From Beroe forskalii (Eukaryota > Ctenophora > Nuda > Beroida > Beroidae): DNA of 64,000 bases. The DNA is taken from positions 1 to 64,000 of the forward strand of contig WFMF01000259.1 in the NCBI GenBank assembly GCA_011033025.1, read 5' to 3'. The notes under the pieces were generated by a model, which saw only the letters and a program-made list of their open reading frames with translations, did not search any database and was not told the DNA's origin. The position numbers and the translations under genes were made by a program. Below, in pieces: positions 24,238 through 36,714 of this stretch; position 1 is the stretch's first letter, and each line of letters starts with the position of its first letter.

Positions 24238-25483
24238 ACTTTCATACGACCCAAATATGATATATAGCCACGGCTTCTCCAGATCGACTTTTCACTATAG
24301 GACATAGGTGGTCTCCATCAATTGATCTGTATGTGGGCAATACCCATGAAAATTACATCTGCTTTTGGAGCTGGGATATCAAAATCGCCTCAGCTATGTC
24401 TCATGGTCATGGCCCGTGAGCGATCAAGTTGTCGCCCATTACATTGTTCTGGAGCCTGTTTGGGCATATTTTCATTAATAATACGTGTAGAAACATGGCC
24501 ATTGCGACTTTCCTGGGCCGAGATCCAAAATTCGCCTCCGTTATGGCGTTATGTATAGCAGGTGCCCTAAAAATCAGTTTTTTGCCCATAAATCTGTTCC
24601 TAAGCATTTTAGAGCATATTGCTTAATAACAAGACGTGCATAAACATGGCCATCGCCCTTGCTATGTATCGCATCGCAGACACCCAAAAATCACGTTTTT
24701 CGGTCATAAATCGGTACCTGATAATTTTAGGGTATGTGTTTATTGACAAGTTGTATACAAACACGGCCATTGCGCTTCTTTTAAGCCCAAAACGAAGTCT
24801 CCACGACCTTCCTGGGCCAAGTTACGATTTTTCACATGTCAGTCGGCTGCGCCTCTACTAAAAATCAATTTTTCGGCACTTTCCCACCCCGGGAAGTGAC
24901 AAGAAGTTGCTAGATCGATTTTTTGGACAAAAACTATATAAAATCGCTTAGTGCAGAATTTGTTCCTGAAAAAAATTAGGATTTGACTCCATTAGGTGGA
25001 AATATTCCCACGGTAAATTGGGCGTGGTCGCTGACGTCACACAGGATGATCAGAACTCAAAAATAACCCTCCCAATCGATTCAGCGTCCTCGAAAACATG
25101 GGTTTAGACACCTAACATGGCATAGTACGCCCTAATATTATGAAATCCAAAAATTACACGAATATTCCCACGGTAAAAGAGGGCGTGGTCGCTGACGTCA
25201 CACAGGATGATCAGAATTCAAAAATAACCCTCCCAATCGATTCAGCGTCATCAAAAACATGGGTTTAGACACCCATCATGCTATAAATGGCCTTCAATAA
25301 TTTTTCTTTCTCAATTCTCGAATTTTCCACGCTCAAAATGGGCGTGGTCGCCAGACCATGTTCCATTTCCCAAAACTAAAGGATCACGGTACAGCGTGAT
25401 TCTGGATGGCCTAAACTAACTTCTACAACCGGTCATTAAAGGGTATAGCAATTTGCACCGGATTTGTACTAAGTCACCAGACT
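24238..25483. repeat. Right terminal arm of element A
   Basis: Inverted copy of 13,753-14,540 plus about 400 bp of further sub-repeats. It includes a ~130-bp internal duplication (GAATATTCCCACGGTAAA twice) that the left arm lacks. It ends at AGACT (25,479-25,483) where the satellite resumes. Confidence 0.85.
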
Positions 25484-28400
25484 AGGAGGAGGGGATGTTA
25501 TGTTTACACAGGAGCGTGTCAGGGGTGGATCTTAGCTTCAACTCAACCCCAGAGTCTGGAGAGAGGGGGGATGTTATGTTTACACAGGAGGGTGTCAGGG
25601 GTGGATCTTAGCTTCAACTCAACCCCAGAGTCCGGAGGGAGGGGGGATGTTATGTTTACACAGGAGTGTGTCAGGGGTGGATCTTAGCTTCAACTCAACC
25701 CCAGAGTCTGGAGGGAGGGGGATGTTATGTTTACACAGGAGTGTGTCGGGGGTGGATCTTAGCTTCAACTCAACCCCCAGAGTCTGGAGGGAGGGGATGT
25801 TATGTTTACACAGGAGTGTGTCAGGGGTGGATCTTAGCTTCAACTCAACCCCAGAGTCTGCAGGGAGGGGGATGTTATGTTTACACAGGAGTGTGTCGGG
25901 GGTGGATCTTAGCTTCAACTCAACCCCAGAGTCTGGAGGGAGGAGGGATGTTATGTTTATACAGGAGCGTGTCAGGGGTGGATCTTAGCTTCAACTCAAC
26001 CCCAGAGTCTAGAGGGAGGGGGATGTTATGTTTACACAGGAGTGTGTCAGGGGTGGATCTTAGCTTCAACTCAACCCCAGAGTCTGGAGGGAGATGGGGA
26101 TGTTATGTTTACACAGGAGTGTGTCAGGGGTGGATCTTAGCTTCAACTCAACCCCAGAGTCTGGAGGGAGGAGGGGTATTATGTTTACACAGGAGTGTGT
26201 CAGGGGTGGATCTTAGCTTCAACTCAACCCCAGAGTCTGGAGGGAGGGGGATGTTATGTTTACACAGGAGTGTGTCGGGGGTGGATCTTAGCTTCAACTC
26301 AACCCCAGAGTCTGGAGGAGGGGGATGTTATGTTTACACAGGAGGGTGTCAGGGGTGGATCTTAGCTTCAACTCAACCCCAGAGTCTGGAGGAGGGATGT
26401 TATGTTTACACAGGAGTGTGTCTGGGGTGGAGGAGGGAGGGGGGATGTTATGTTTAACAGGAGCGTGTCTGGGGTGGATCTTAGCTTCAACTCAACCCCA
26501 GAGTCTGGAGGGAGGAGGGATGTTATGTTTATACAGGAGTGTGTCAGGGGTGGATCTTAGCTTCAACTCAACCCCAGAGTCTGGAGGGAGGAGGGGATGT
26601 TATGTTTACACAGGAGTGTGTCAGGGGTGGATCTTAGCTTCAACTCAACCCCAGAGTCTGGAGGGAGGAGGGGATGTTATGTTTACACAGGAGCGTGTCA
26701 GGGGTGGATCTTAGCTTCAACTCAACCCCAGAGTCTGGAGGGAGGAGGGGGATGTTATGTTTACACAGGAGTGTGTCTGGGGTGGATCTTAGCTTCAACT
26801 CAACCCCAGAGTCTGGAGGGAGGGGGGATGTTATGTTTACACAGGAGTGTGTCAGGGGTGGATCTTAGCTTCAACTCAACCCCAGAGTCTGGAGGGAGGG
26901 GGGATGTTATGTTTACACAGGAGCGTGTCTGGGGTGGATCTTAGCTTCAACTCAACCCCAGAGTCTGGAGGGAGGGGGGATGTTATGTTTACACAGGAGT
27001 GTGTCAGGGGTGGATCTTAGCTTCAACTCAACCCCAGAGTCTGGAGGGAGGAGGGATGTTATGTTTACACAGGAGTGTGTCTGGGGTGGATCTTAGCTTC
27101 AACTCAACCCCAGAGTCTGGAGGGAGGGGGATGTTATGTTTACACAGGAGCGTGTCGGGGTGGATCTTAGCTTCAACTCAACCCCAGAGTCTGGAGGGGA
27201 TGTTATGTTGACACAGGAGGGATGTCAGGGGTGGATCTTAGCTTCTCAACCCCAGAGTCTGGAGGGAGGGGGGTGTTATGTTTACACAGTGTGTCAGGGG
27301 TGGATCTTAGCTTCAACTCAACCCCAGAGTCTGGAGGGAGGAGGGGTGTTATGTTTACACAGGAGTGTGTCGGGGGTGGATCTTAGCTTCAACTCAACCC
27401 CAGAGTCTGGAGGGCGGGGGGATGTTATGTTCACACAGGAGGGTGTCAGGGGTGGATCTTAGCTTCAACTCAACCCCAGAGTCTGGAGGGAGGAGGGATG
27501 TTATGCTTACACAGGAGTGTGTCAGGGGTGGATCTTAGCTTCAACTCAACCCCAGAGTCTGGAGGGAGGAGGGGATGTTATGTTTACACAGGAGTGTGTC
27601 AGGGGTGGATCTTAGCTTCAACTCAACCCCAGAGTCTGGAGGGAGGATGGGATGTTATGTTTACACAGGAGTGTGTCAGGGGTGGATCTTAGCTTCAACT
27701 CAACCCCAGAGTCTGGAGGGAGGGGGGATGTTATGTTTACACAGGAGTGTGTCAGGGGTGGATCTTAGCTTCAACTCAACCCCAGAGTCTGGAGGGAGGA
27801 GGATGTTATGTTTACACAGGAGGGTGTCTGGGGTGGATCTTAGCTTCAACTCAACCCCAGAGTCTGGAGGGAGGAGGAGATGTTATGTTTACACAGGAGT
27901 GTGTCAGGGGTGGATCTTAGCTTCAACTCAACCCCAGAGTCTGGAGGGAGGGGGATGTTATGTTTACACAGGAGCGTGTCGGGGGTGGATCTTAGCTTCA
28001 ACTCAACCCCAGAGTCTGGAGGGAGGGGGATGTTATGTTTACAGGAGTGTGTCAGGGGTGGATCTTAGCTTCAACTCAACCCCAGAGTCTGGAGGGAGGG
28101 GGATGTTATGTTTACACAGGAGCGTGTCGGGGGTGGATCTTAGCTTCAACTCAACCCCAGAGTCTGGAGGGAGGGGGGATGTTATGTTTACACAGGAGTG
28201 TGTCTGGGGTGGATCTTAGCTTCAACTCAACCCCAGAATCTGGAGAGAGGGGGATGTTATGTTTACACAGGAGCGTGTCTGGGGTGATTCTTAGCTTCAA
28301 CTCAACCCCAGAGTCTGGAGGGAGGAGGGATGTTATGTTTACACAGGAGTGTGTCAGGGGTGGATCTTAGCTTCAACTCAACCCCAGAGTCTGGAGGGAG

Positions 28401-30075
28401 GAGGGATGTTATGTTTACACAGGAGTGTGTCAGGGGTGGATCTTAGCTTCAACTCAACCCCAGAGTCTGGAGGGAGGGGGGATGTTTTGTTTACACAGGA
28501 GCGTGTCAGGGGTGGATCTTAGCTTCAACCTCAGAGTCTGGAGGGAGGGGGATGTTTTGTTTACACAGGAGCGTGTCAGGGGTGGATCTTAGCTTCAACT
28601 CAACCCCAGAGTCTGGAGGGAGGAGGATGTTATGTTTACACAGGAGTGTGTCGGGGGTGGATCTTAGCTTCAACTCAACCCCAGAGTCTGGAGAGAGGGG
28701 GGATGTTATGTTTACACAGGAGCGTGTCTGGGGTGGATCTTAGCTTCAACTCAACCCCAGAGTCTGCAGGGAGGAGGGGATGTTATGTTTACACAGGAGT
28801 GTGTCAGGGGTGGATCTTAGCTTCAACTCAACCCCAGAGTCTGGAGAGAGGGGGGATGTTATGTTTACACAGGAGGGTGTCTGGGGTGGATCTTAGCTTC
28901 AACTCAACCCCAGAGTCTGGAGAGAGGGGGATGTTATGTTTACACAGGAGTGTGTCTGGGGTGGATCTTAGCTTCAACTCAACCCCAGAGTCTGGAGGGA
29001 GGGGGATGTTATGTTTACACAGGAGTGTGTCAGGGGTGGATCTTAGCTTCAACTCAACCCCAGAGTCTGGAGGGAGATGGGATGTTATGTTTACACAGGA
29101 GGGTGTCTGGGGTGGATCTTAGCTTCAACTCAACCCCAGAGTCTGGAGGGAGGGGGGATGTTATGTTTACACAGGAGGGTGTCTGGGGTGGATCTTAGCT
29201 TCAACTCAACCCCAGAGTCTGGAGAGAGGGGGGTGTTATGTTTACACAGGAGTGTGTCTGGGGTGGATCTTAGCTTCAACTCAACCCCAGAGTCTGGAGG
29301 GAGGAGGGATGTTATGTTTACACAGGAGTGTGTCAGGGGTGGATCTTAGCTTCAACTCAACCCCAGAGTCTGGAGGGAGATGGGGATGTTATGTTTACAC
29401 AGGAGTGTGTCGGGGGTGGATCTTAGCTTCAACTCAACCCCAGAGTCTGGAGGGAGGGGGGATGTTATGTTTACACAGGAGTGTGTCAGGGGTGGATCTT
29501 AGCTTCAACTCAACCCCAGAGTCTGGAGGGAGGGGGATGTTATGTTTACACAGGAGTGTGTCAGGGGTGGATCTTAGCTTCAACTCCAACCCCAGAGTCT
29601 GGAGGAGGGGGGATGTTATGTTTACACAGGAGTGTGTCAGGGGTGGATCTTAGCTTCAACTCAACCCCAGAGTCTGGAGGGAGGGGGATGTTATGTTTAC
29701 ACAGGAGTGTGTCAGGGGTGGATCTTAGCTTCAACTCAACCCCAGAGTCTGGAGGGAGAGGGGGATGTTATGTTTACACAGGAGTGTGTCAGGGGTGGAT
29801 CTTAGCTTCAACTCAACCCCAGAGTCTGGAGGAGAGGGTGTTTTTATGTTTACGAGGAGTGTCAGGGTGGATCTTAGCTTCAACTCAACCCCCAGAGTCT
29901 GGAGGGAGGGGGGATGTTATGTTTACACAGGAGTGTGTCTGGGGTGGATCTTAGCTTCAACTCAACCCCAGAGTCTGGAGGGAGGAGGAGGGATGTTATG
30001 TTTACCCAGGAGTGTGTCGGGGGTGGATCTTAGCTTCAACTCAACCCCAGAGTCTGGAGGGAGAAGGGGATGTTA
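25484..30075 (+). repeat. 76-bp satellite array, right block
   Basis: About 60 copies in the same orientation and with the same variant classes as the left block. The array ends abruptly at 30,075 in single-copy sequence. Long frames here are repeat artefacts. Confidence 0.97.
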
Positions 30076-30870
30076 TGTAAATGATTTAAATGTCTGATAT
30101 TACACGGTTTAAATGGGTTATCTGGTTTGTGTTGGGAAACATACTTTTTATAAGCCAACATTTGACAAAATAGCTGAGAACATCTGAAGAGTTGAAGAAG
30201 TGAGAACATGCTGAAGAGATGTGGAAGTGAGAACATCTGAAGAATTGGGAACTGGGAAGTGAAAACGTATTCTGAAGTGAGAACATCTGCAGTTTCTAAG
30301 GGTGAGGTTGCAGAAGCTAAATTGATTTATTCGCAACATATGAGACATTCAATTGCTTTAAAGCTTTAATACTTTAATTGATGGGTCCGGACCACACTTT
30401 TGAGGGTGACTGGCGCGCGGACCATTATTTGCGATCCTGGTGCGAGCAGCATGTGAGGTACTCTTACATTGAGCAAATTCAATTATTTGCGCAATTAATC
30501 AATTAATTAATCGATTAATTATATACGGCCCTTATTAAAAATAAATTCAATCAACTATGGACATTGGACCTAACTTGAAACTGATTGACTCAATCAAATC
30601 AAAAGTTATGAACTTTTGATCGATTTCAATCTTCGAATACGACGAAAAGTGAAAACAAACTGCACAAACCATGTTGTACAGAGCACAACGTACTTGTAAC
30701 GGACTTCTTGGAGCAGATAACATCACCAGGACCTCGTTTCCCACACTCGTTTATTGCAGAGCACGAGTAGATACCCTCGTCACTGAAAAGATGATCTCAT
30801 AATTCAATTTTTCATTTTCAATCATTTTCAATCATTTTGATTGTGTTTCCTAAGGAGCTTAGAGGACATG
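30076..30870. other. Low-copy stretch with short GAGAACATCTGAAG repeats
   Basis: GAAGTGAGAACATCTGAAGA words repeat five to six times at 30,170-30,295, and an AATTAATCAATTAATT tract lies at 30,490. No exon with matching splice sites was found. Confidence 0.5.
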
Positions 30871-31075
30871 TTCCCTCATTTCACATAGTGTCCTTTTCTC
30901 TCATTTTAGGGAACATGTTCCCTCAATTTTTATGTTCCCTAATTTTAGGGGGCATGTTCCCTCATGTTCCCTCATTTCACGAAACACGTTCCCTCACTTT
31001 TCATGTTCCCTCATTCTGCGAAACACGTTCCCTCATTTTGTTATGTTCCCTCATTTTACGATACGCGTTTCACCG
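30870..31075. repeat. ATGTTCCCTCATTTT short tandem repeat
   Basis: About ten spaced copies of the word GTTCCCTCATTT with linkers such as ACGAAACAC. Frames in this stretch are repeat artefacts. Confidence 0.85.
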
Positions 31076-31215
31076 GGGAAGAACAGACAATTTTCCTCAA
31101 AACATTTTACCTCACGACCCTCCTCAGTTATTCATCTATGGTTAGATATAAGTGCTGTAAGGTAAAATAAAAGGTCATAAGTCGAGCTCCTGTTACACCC
31201 TGATAAATAGCATAC

Positions 31216-31276
31216 CTTTCTGTGAAGTTGAAAATGAATAAATGACCCATCTTCGTAACGACATACTTCTGATCGT
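31216..31276 (-). CDS. Probable gene A exon 5 (Ig-like second half)
   Basis: A 61-nt minus-strand exon with acceptor CGATAGTGCCAG and donor AGAAAG/GTATGC. It has one nucleotide plus 20 codons. The single starting nucleotide completes the codon left by the Ig exon at 38,307-38,431 (or its copy), and the read-through RYEDGSFIHFQLHRK resembles the D-E strands of an Ig domain. The intron before it would be about 6.0-7.0 kb of minisatellite and palindromic elements. Phase and content agree, but the exon is short and the distance large. Confidence 0.45.
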
Positions 31277-31323
31277 CTGGCACTATCGCACGGAAAAAGT
31301 GAAAATAAATGATTCATCATTTT

Positions 31324-31668
31324 AATTGTCGTTATTCCTGGCATTTCATCACATGACGACGATAATCATGTATGATTTTCAGAAGCTTCTGATATAAACT
31401 TTTTCTTTTCATTCGGCGTTCTTCAACTTTTCTACTGAACAGATGATGTTAGTCCTGGCAAGAAGTGATCAGGCGAACAACCTGTTTTCAAACTTCTTCA
31501 ACAGATCAATAACTTTTTGTTTGTTATAAGAATTTCCGAGGAAAAGGTTGAAAAACGCTGAATATAGTGATTCAGGAAGAAGTTTATATCAGAAGCTTTG
31601 GAAAATCATGTGATAATCATTAATCGTCGTCATGTGATGAAATTCCAGGAATAACAAACATTTATAGA
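31324..31668. mobile_element. Palindromic foldback MITE, copy 1
   Basis: Arms start GTCGTTATTCCTGGCATTTC and end in the complement (GAAATTCCAGGAATAAC). Nearly the whole element is an imperfect hairpin. Related copies lie at 35,392-35,704 and 36,101-36,412. No coding sequence. Confidence 0.8.
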
Positions 31669-33414
31669 CTTATATCATCTGATTCCTCTTCACAGAGTGC
31701 CCCAAAACATGATATTACAAACGAGTGTAATGAAGGGTTTAGTAACGAGTAAAAAGTACTAACCGTCATATTACACACGAGGGCCGAAGGCCCGAGTGTG
31801 TAATATGGCATTAAAAACCGAGGCCGAAGCTTACCTTTCAAAAGTATTTTTCTTCCCGGTACTCACCACATTTTTTCCCACCAAATCAAATTTTTTCCTG
31901 TTCCCAATCGCGTTTTTGTTTTACAAAAAGGCATTGAGAAAAGGTTAGCAGAGATCGTGTTTTGTGGGGGTTGTGTGTATACTACCTTTACGCGTACTGT
32001 TAAATCTGAAATAGGTGGTGTGATCCGATTTGGTCGTATGCGTGTGGTATGTACGTATGTATGTACGTCACTTTTTTTGATCATTTTCAAGCATCCAACT
32101 GCTCCTTTATAATATCAGTCGCGCCAATATAGCTTGGTGTAGTGGCATCCTGTTCGATGTTCACTGCGGCTATCTTACAGTTATTCGGGTTCAATGCCCT
32201 GTTCATCCTAATGTTGAAACTTGGAAATTGATTCATTTTTAAAATTTTCATCATTCTTCAATTTCATCAAAGTTTTCAATGATAAGAGGTGCATGAATGT
32301 CTTTCGATTTTCTTGAATTCTCCATCAGACTTTGTCTTATGATTGGGATTCAATCAAATTTACAATCAATAATTGACAATGAGCAATAGATGTCGATCAA
32401 TGATGATTGAACTTAGGAAATAAGGATATGATGATTGACCTTTCGCTGAGGAAAGAAAGAGATCAGAGATGAAAATTTGTCCCGGTATCTCATGAATTTA
32501 CGAAACCTAAATCTTCAATCTTGGCTATCAATCCTCCTTTAACCTTCAAGTGTGTACAGTTGATCATAAAATCACAAATTTCGACGCCCAGGAAGAACAT
32601 TGCATTTGCTCGAATATCAATAGTCGCCATGAGAAATCCTCGATCAATCATCAAGTGAGCTTCTGGCCTCTGACTGTGGTATCTGAACAACATGGCAGCA
32701 AACTGCAGAAACTTTTAGGACAGAAAATTATGTGATTTCATATGATATAAATTTTTTTCTTCAATGGAAACGCTTGATAATGCACAACGCTTGATGTTGC
32801 AACGAGACGTCGCACCAAACTCAAAAGGAAACAACCAAGACTGAATGCGGACGCGCGCAAACAGAACATGGCAGGTGTTCATGAATTAATTTGCGCGCGC
32901 AGTAAATGCACGTGCGACTTGTGATCACGTACGACCTTTATCGTGTTGCATGAAATTAAAGCGCTCGCTGAGGTTACAGAAAACGAGCGCAATTATTGTT
33001 TTCAGTTTATACTTACGAATGGAATATTCATAAAATTGATTCAATAATGTTAAGATGTAAGTACTTTAGCTCTTTAGTATTGTGATGTGACACTAGATAG
33101 ATAAAGCATTTTATCGTCAACTTATCCTGTCAGTAAGCGAGTAGGGCAATGGTCGACAGACGACGGCGTGTTTTAATGAAGGCGTGCTTTAATACCAGCC
33201 CCGGGAACAGGAAATTAAGCGCCTGCATACGGGAACAACGGGCACAAGAAATGTGCCGGCAGGCGCAATTCTTGTTATGCTTTTTGTGGACCGCTCGCTT
33301 CGCTCGCAAAATGTCCATTAAGAGCAAATACTTCCCATCATATTCATTATTCAAGATATGAATGATTCATGGACAAATCCTGATGCTTTGATATAAACTT
33401 AGTACAACAGTAAT

Positions 33415-33630
33415 TGTAAGCAGGGTCTGGGGGCGGCAGCCCCCAGCGATCCAGACGTTTCAAGTAGATAGGAAAATCGTTTTCTTACGATTTTTGCTGC
33501 CAATCTTGAGGTCAATGGCATGGAGAATTGATGCAAACGTAATTCCAACAGTTGTGAGCAGGGGCCTGGGGCGGCAGTCCCCAGCAAGCCAGACGTTTCA
33601 ACTTCAAGTAGATAGAAACATCGCTATTTT
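33415..33630. repeat. Two copies of a GGGGGCGGCAGCCCCC repeat
   Basis: Two ~120-bp units sharing a GC-rich palindrome, CCAGACGTTTCAA and AAGTAGATAG; a third relative is at 2.70 kb. Likely a short dispersed element. Confidence 0.65.
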
Positions 33631-33739
33631 TGGGATTTTTGCTTCCAATTTTGATGCAAAGTTAGCATCTTAGCATGGCGAACTCCTAATTATATATGTC
33701 AAACTTGCATCCAAAGCTCTATTAAAGTCTGGAAATTTG

Positions 33740-34125
33740 GCAGATTCCTCACTACCGGGAAATGGGAAGATTCCTTACCACTGGGAAGTGGGAAGATTCG
33801 TTGCCACTGGGAAGTGGGAAGATTCCTTACTACCGGGAAGTGGGAAGATTCCTTGCTACTGGGAAGTGGGAAGATTCCTTACTACCGGGAAGAGGGAAGA
33901 TTCGTTGTCACTGGGAAGTGGGAAGATTCGTTATCACTGGGAAGTGGGAAGATTCGTTGCCACTGGGAAGTGGGAAGATTCCTTACCACTGGGAAGTGGG
34001 AAGATTCGTTGCCACTGGGAAGTAGGTAGATTCCTAACTACCGGGAAGTGGGAAGATTCGTTGCCACTGGGAAATGGGAAGATTCCTAACTACCGGGAAG
34101 TGGGAAGATTCGTTGCCACTTGGCA
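33740..34125. repeat. 26-bp minisatellite, GGGAAGATTCCTTACCACTG type
   Basis: About 15 copies. The TTCCTTACCAC and TTCGTTGCCAC variants alternate. The array lies inside the 31.7-34.3 kb inverted-repeat element. Confidence 0.93.
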
Positions 34126-34539
34126 TTGTGACTGATCAAAATTTTCGAAAATTTCAGATTTTCAGAAAATTTCCCGGTTGATCAAAAATATTTCCCGGTT
34201 CTCACGAGTACCCGGAGTACCGACTTTTGAAAGGTAAGGGCCGAAGGCCGAGGTTTTTAATGCTCAGGTTTGTACTTTTTACGAGTTATTAAACTGAATT
34301 ATGCACCGACTTTACTCGAAAAATGGCAATATTTTCAAACACAAGGAAAAGTTCTAAATTATGATATGAAGGTACAACTTGCTCAACTGTGCGAAATGAA
34401 TTATTATGCAACTTCTAAGGAGGTTTACGCAGTGCTCCTTTATACCCATTATGCACGCTAAAACAGTTACACTTTAAAAAAAAAGTGGAACTACAGTGCC
34501 AAAAAGTGGAACTACAGTTGATAATAAAATCATTTTGGC

Positions 34540-35060
34540 ATTATACTCGAGTGTTTTTCAAAACGTGACCTTACTATAGGAGGGAGAGGTGTTAAAAATG
34601 AACACTGGGGTGACAGACCGCAGATTTCACACTGAAGGATACAGTAGCTGCACTTATTACAATAGCTCAAATACTAGACAAGCCAATACCACTACATATT
34701 CTCATATTCGTGCTTGAATTATACATAATTACGAAATATATACCTACAAGTATTGTCGTTGCATAATTCGGTTTTGTAACTCGCAAAAACTGCAAACCTT
34801 CCATTAAAACCTCGGCCTTCGGCCTCGGTCTTAATGTGTTATTATGCCCTCGCGCTTCGCGCTCGGTGCATAATATCGCGGTTTGCAATTTTTGCTAGTT
34901 ACAAAACCTCTCATTACGCACTGTTCCACTGCACCATAATAAATGATTATGACCTACAGTGCGTAATAAATCCGTATTTTGGCACTTCAGTGCGTAATAA
35001 TTTATTGCGCACGGTACCCTGGTGCCTATAGGGTTTTTGAATACATAGCATAAACATGCC
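34540..35060. mobile_element. Hairpin element with GGCCTTCGGCC core
   Basis: Inverted blocks (GCAAAAACTGCAAACC against GGTTTGCAATTTTTGC) surround GGCCTTCGGCC and CTCGCGCTTCGCGCTC palindromes. It is followed by a block with repeated TGCGTAATAA and GCACGGTACC that reappears inverted at 59,040-59,160. This is a family of short palindromic mobile elements. Confidence 0.6.
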
Positions 35061-35064
35061 TGGA

Positions 35065-36710
35065 AGGTGCATAATGACGCATTAAGGCCTGTCGAAAGGT
35101 TGGAAATATAAGTATTGTATATGTTGTGCAATCAGTCCTCAATTTCATGAAGAAGAGAAAACAGTCATGAAGTCATAAGTCTTGCGCAAGAAGCTTTCTG
35201 AGTTTGTAGCTTTTCATCTTGTTGCACAAGAAATGCTGGTCATTGCTGTCGTGTGTGTTTCAGACTCCAAATATAGGAGAGAAGAAAAATACTTCAAAGT
35301 TTACTGCAGAAAAATTATTTACTTCAAAAATCCACTGAGGTGATAAGTCTTACTATTAAGTTGTGTAAAGAAGGAATCAGATGAATCTAAATGTCGTTAT
35401 TCCTGGCATTTCATCACACGACGACGATTATCATATGATTTTCGAAAGCTTCTGATGTAAACTTTTTCGTTTTATTCAGCGTTTCTGAACTTTTTCTCGG
35501 AAATTCTTACAACAAACAAAAAGTATCTTGATCCGTTTGAAAACAAGTTGTTCGCCTGATCACTTCTTGCCAGGACTAATATCATTTTTTTCAGTAGAAA
35601 AGTTGAAAAACGCCGAATGAAACGAAGAAGTTTACATCAGAAGCTTTCGAAAATCATGTGATTATCGTCGTCATGTGATGAAATGCCAGGAATAACAAAC
35701 ATTTAGACTTATATCATCTGATTCCTCTTCACAGAGTGCCCAAAACAAGATATTACAAACGAGTGCAATGTCGCATTAAGGCCTGTCGAAAGGTTGGAAA
35801 GAGGTGTAAATGGAAATATGAGTATTGTATATGTTGCGCAATCTGTCCTCAATTTCACGAAGAAGAGAAAACAGTCATGAAGTCATAAGTCTTGCGCAAG
35901 AAGCTTTTTGAGTTTGTAGCTTTTCATCTTGTTGCACAAGAAATGCTGGTCATTGCTGTCGTATGTTTTTCAGACTCCACATATAGGAGAGAGGAAAAAT
36001 ACTTCAAAGTTTACTGCAGAAAAATTATTTACTTCAAAAATCCACTGAGGTGATAAGTCTTACTATTAAGTTGTGTAAAGAAGGAATCAGATGAATCTTA
36101 ATGTCGTTATTCCTGGCATTTCATCACACGACGACGATTATCATATGATTTTTGAAAGCTTTTGATGTAAACTTTTTCGTTTTATTCAGCGTTTCTGAAC
36201 TTTTTCTCGGAAATTCTTACAACAAACAAAAAGTATCTTGATCCGTTCGAAAACAGGTTGTTCGCCTAATCACTTCTTGCCAGGACTAATATCATTTTTT
36301 CAGTAGAAAAGTTGAAAAACGCCGAATGAAACGAAGAAGTTTACATCAGAAGCTTTCGAAAATCATGTGATTATCGTCGTCATGTGATGAAATGCCAGGA
36401 ATAACGACATTTAGACTTATATCATCTGATTCCTTCTCTACACAACGTAAGAGTAAGACTTATAACCTCAGTTGGATCTTTGATTTTTGAAGTAAATAAT
36501 TTTTCTGCAGTAAACTTTGAAGTATTTTTCCTCTCTCCTATATTTGGAGTCTGAAAAACATACGACAGCAATGACCAGCATTTCTTGTGCAACAAGATGT
36601 AAAGCTAAAAACTCAAAAAGCTTCTTACGCAACTTTAATAATTCAATAGTTATAGAAAAATTAATCAATAGTTATAGTAAAAATCACCCCACAAGCACAC
36701 AGAGATACCA
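35065..36710. repeat. Tandemly duplicated palindromic segment
   Basis: A ~690-bp unit (GCATTAAGGCCTGTCGAAAG onward) occurs at 35,070 and again at 35,770. Each copy contains the foldback MITE. The right end (36,420-36,640) is an inverted copy of 35,890-36,100, so the second unit forms a ~750-bp hairpin. No gene is seen. Confidence 0.8.
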
Positions 36711-36714
36711 ATAA

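Larger units (their letters stand above)
13753..25483. mobile_element. Large terminal-inverted-repeat (foldback) element A inserted in the satellite
   Basis: The left end (AGTCTAGTTACTTAG) and right end (CTAAGTCACCAGACT) are inverted copies. The arms stay recognisably inverted for roughly 0.8 kb (13,753-14,540 versus about 24,500-25,483). The same satellite lies outside both ends in the same orientation, broken mid-unit, which is the signature of an insertion. The ends read AG...CT as in Polintons, but no Polinton genes (polymerase, integrase, protease, capsid) are visible and the flanking six bases do not match. Inside are a LINE fragment, a nested element, a MITE, microsatellites and a second right arm plus satellite (20.83-23.90 kb). 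The arms contain sub-repeats related to those of element B at 56.4-59.0 kb. Confidence 0.7.
31738..34292. mobile_element. Possible 2.55-kb inverted-repeat element
   Basis: About 120 bp at the left (AACGAGTAAAAAGTAC, then GAGGCCGAAG, then ACCTTTCAAAAGT and CCGGTACTC) recurs inverted at 34,185-34,292. The GGCCGAAGGCC palindrome also occurs at 34.81 and 59.28 kb, so these ends belong to a dispersed family. On the minus strand the interior holds short coding-like but broken frames (32,088-32,740), for example MNQFPSFNIRMNRAL and DRGFLMATIDIRANAMFF. These may be remnants of cargo. Superfamily unknown. Confidence 0.5.

Noticed and set aside
13753..25483. Polinton/Maverick element
   Set aside because: Only the AG...CT ends agree. 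No polymerase, integrase, protease or capsid frame is present and no 6-bp duplication is clear.
30370..30475. Possible gene A exon on the minus strand (IANNGPRASHPQK)
   Set aside because: Two frames are open, neither has both a good acceptor and a good donor, and no domain pattern is convincing.
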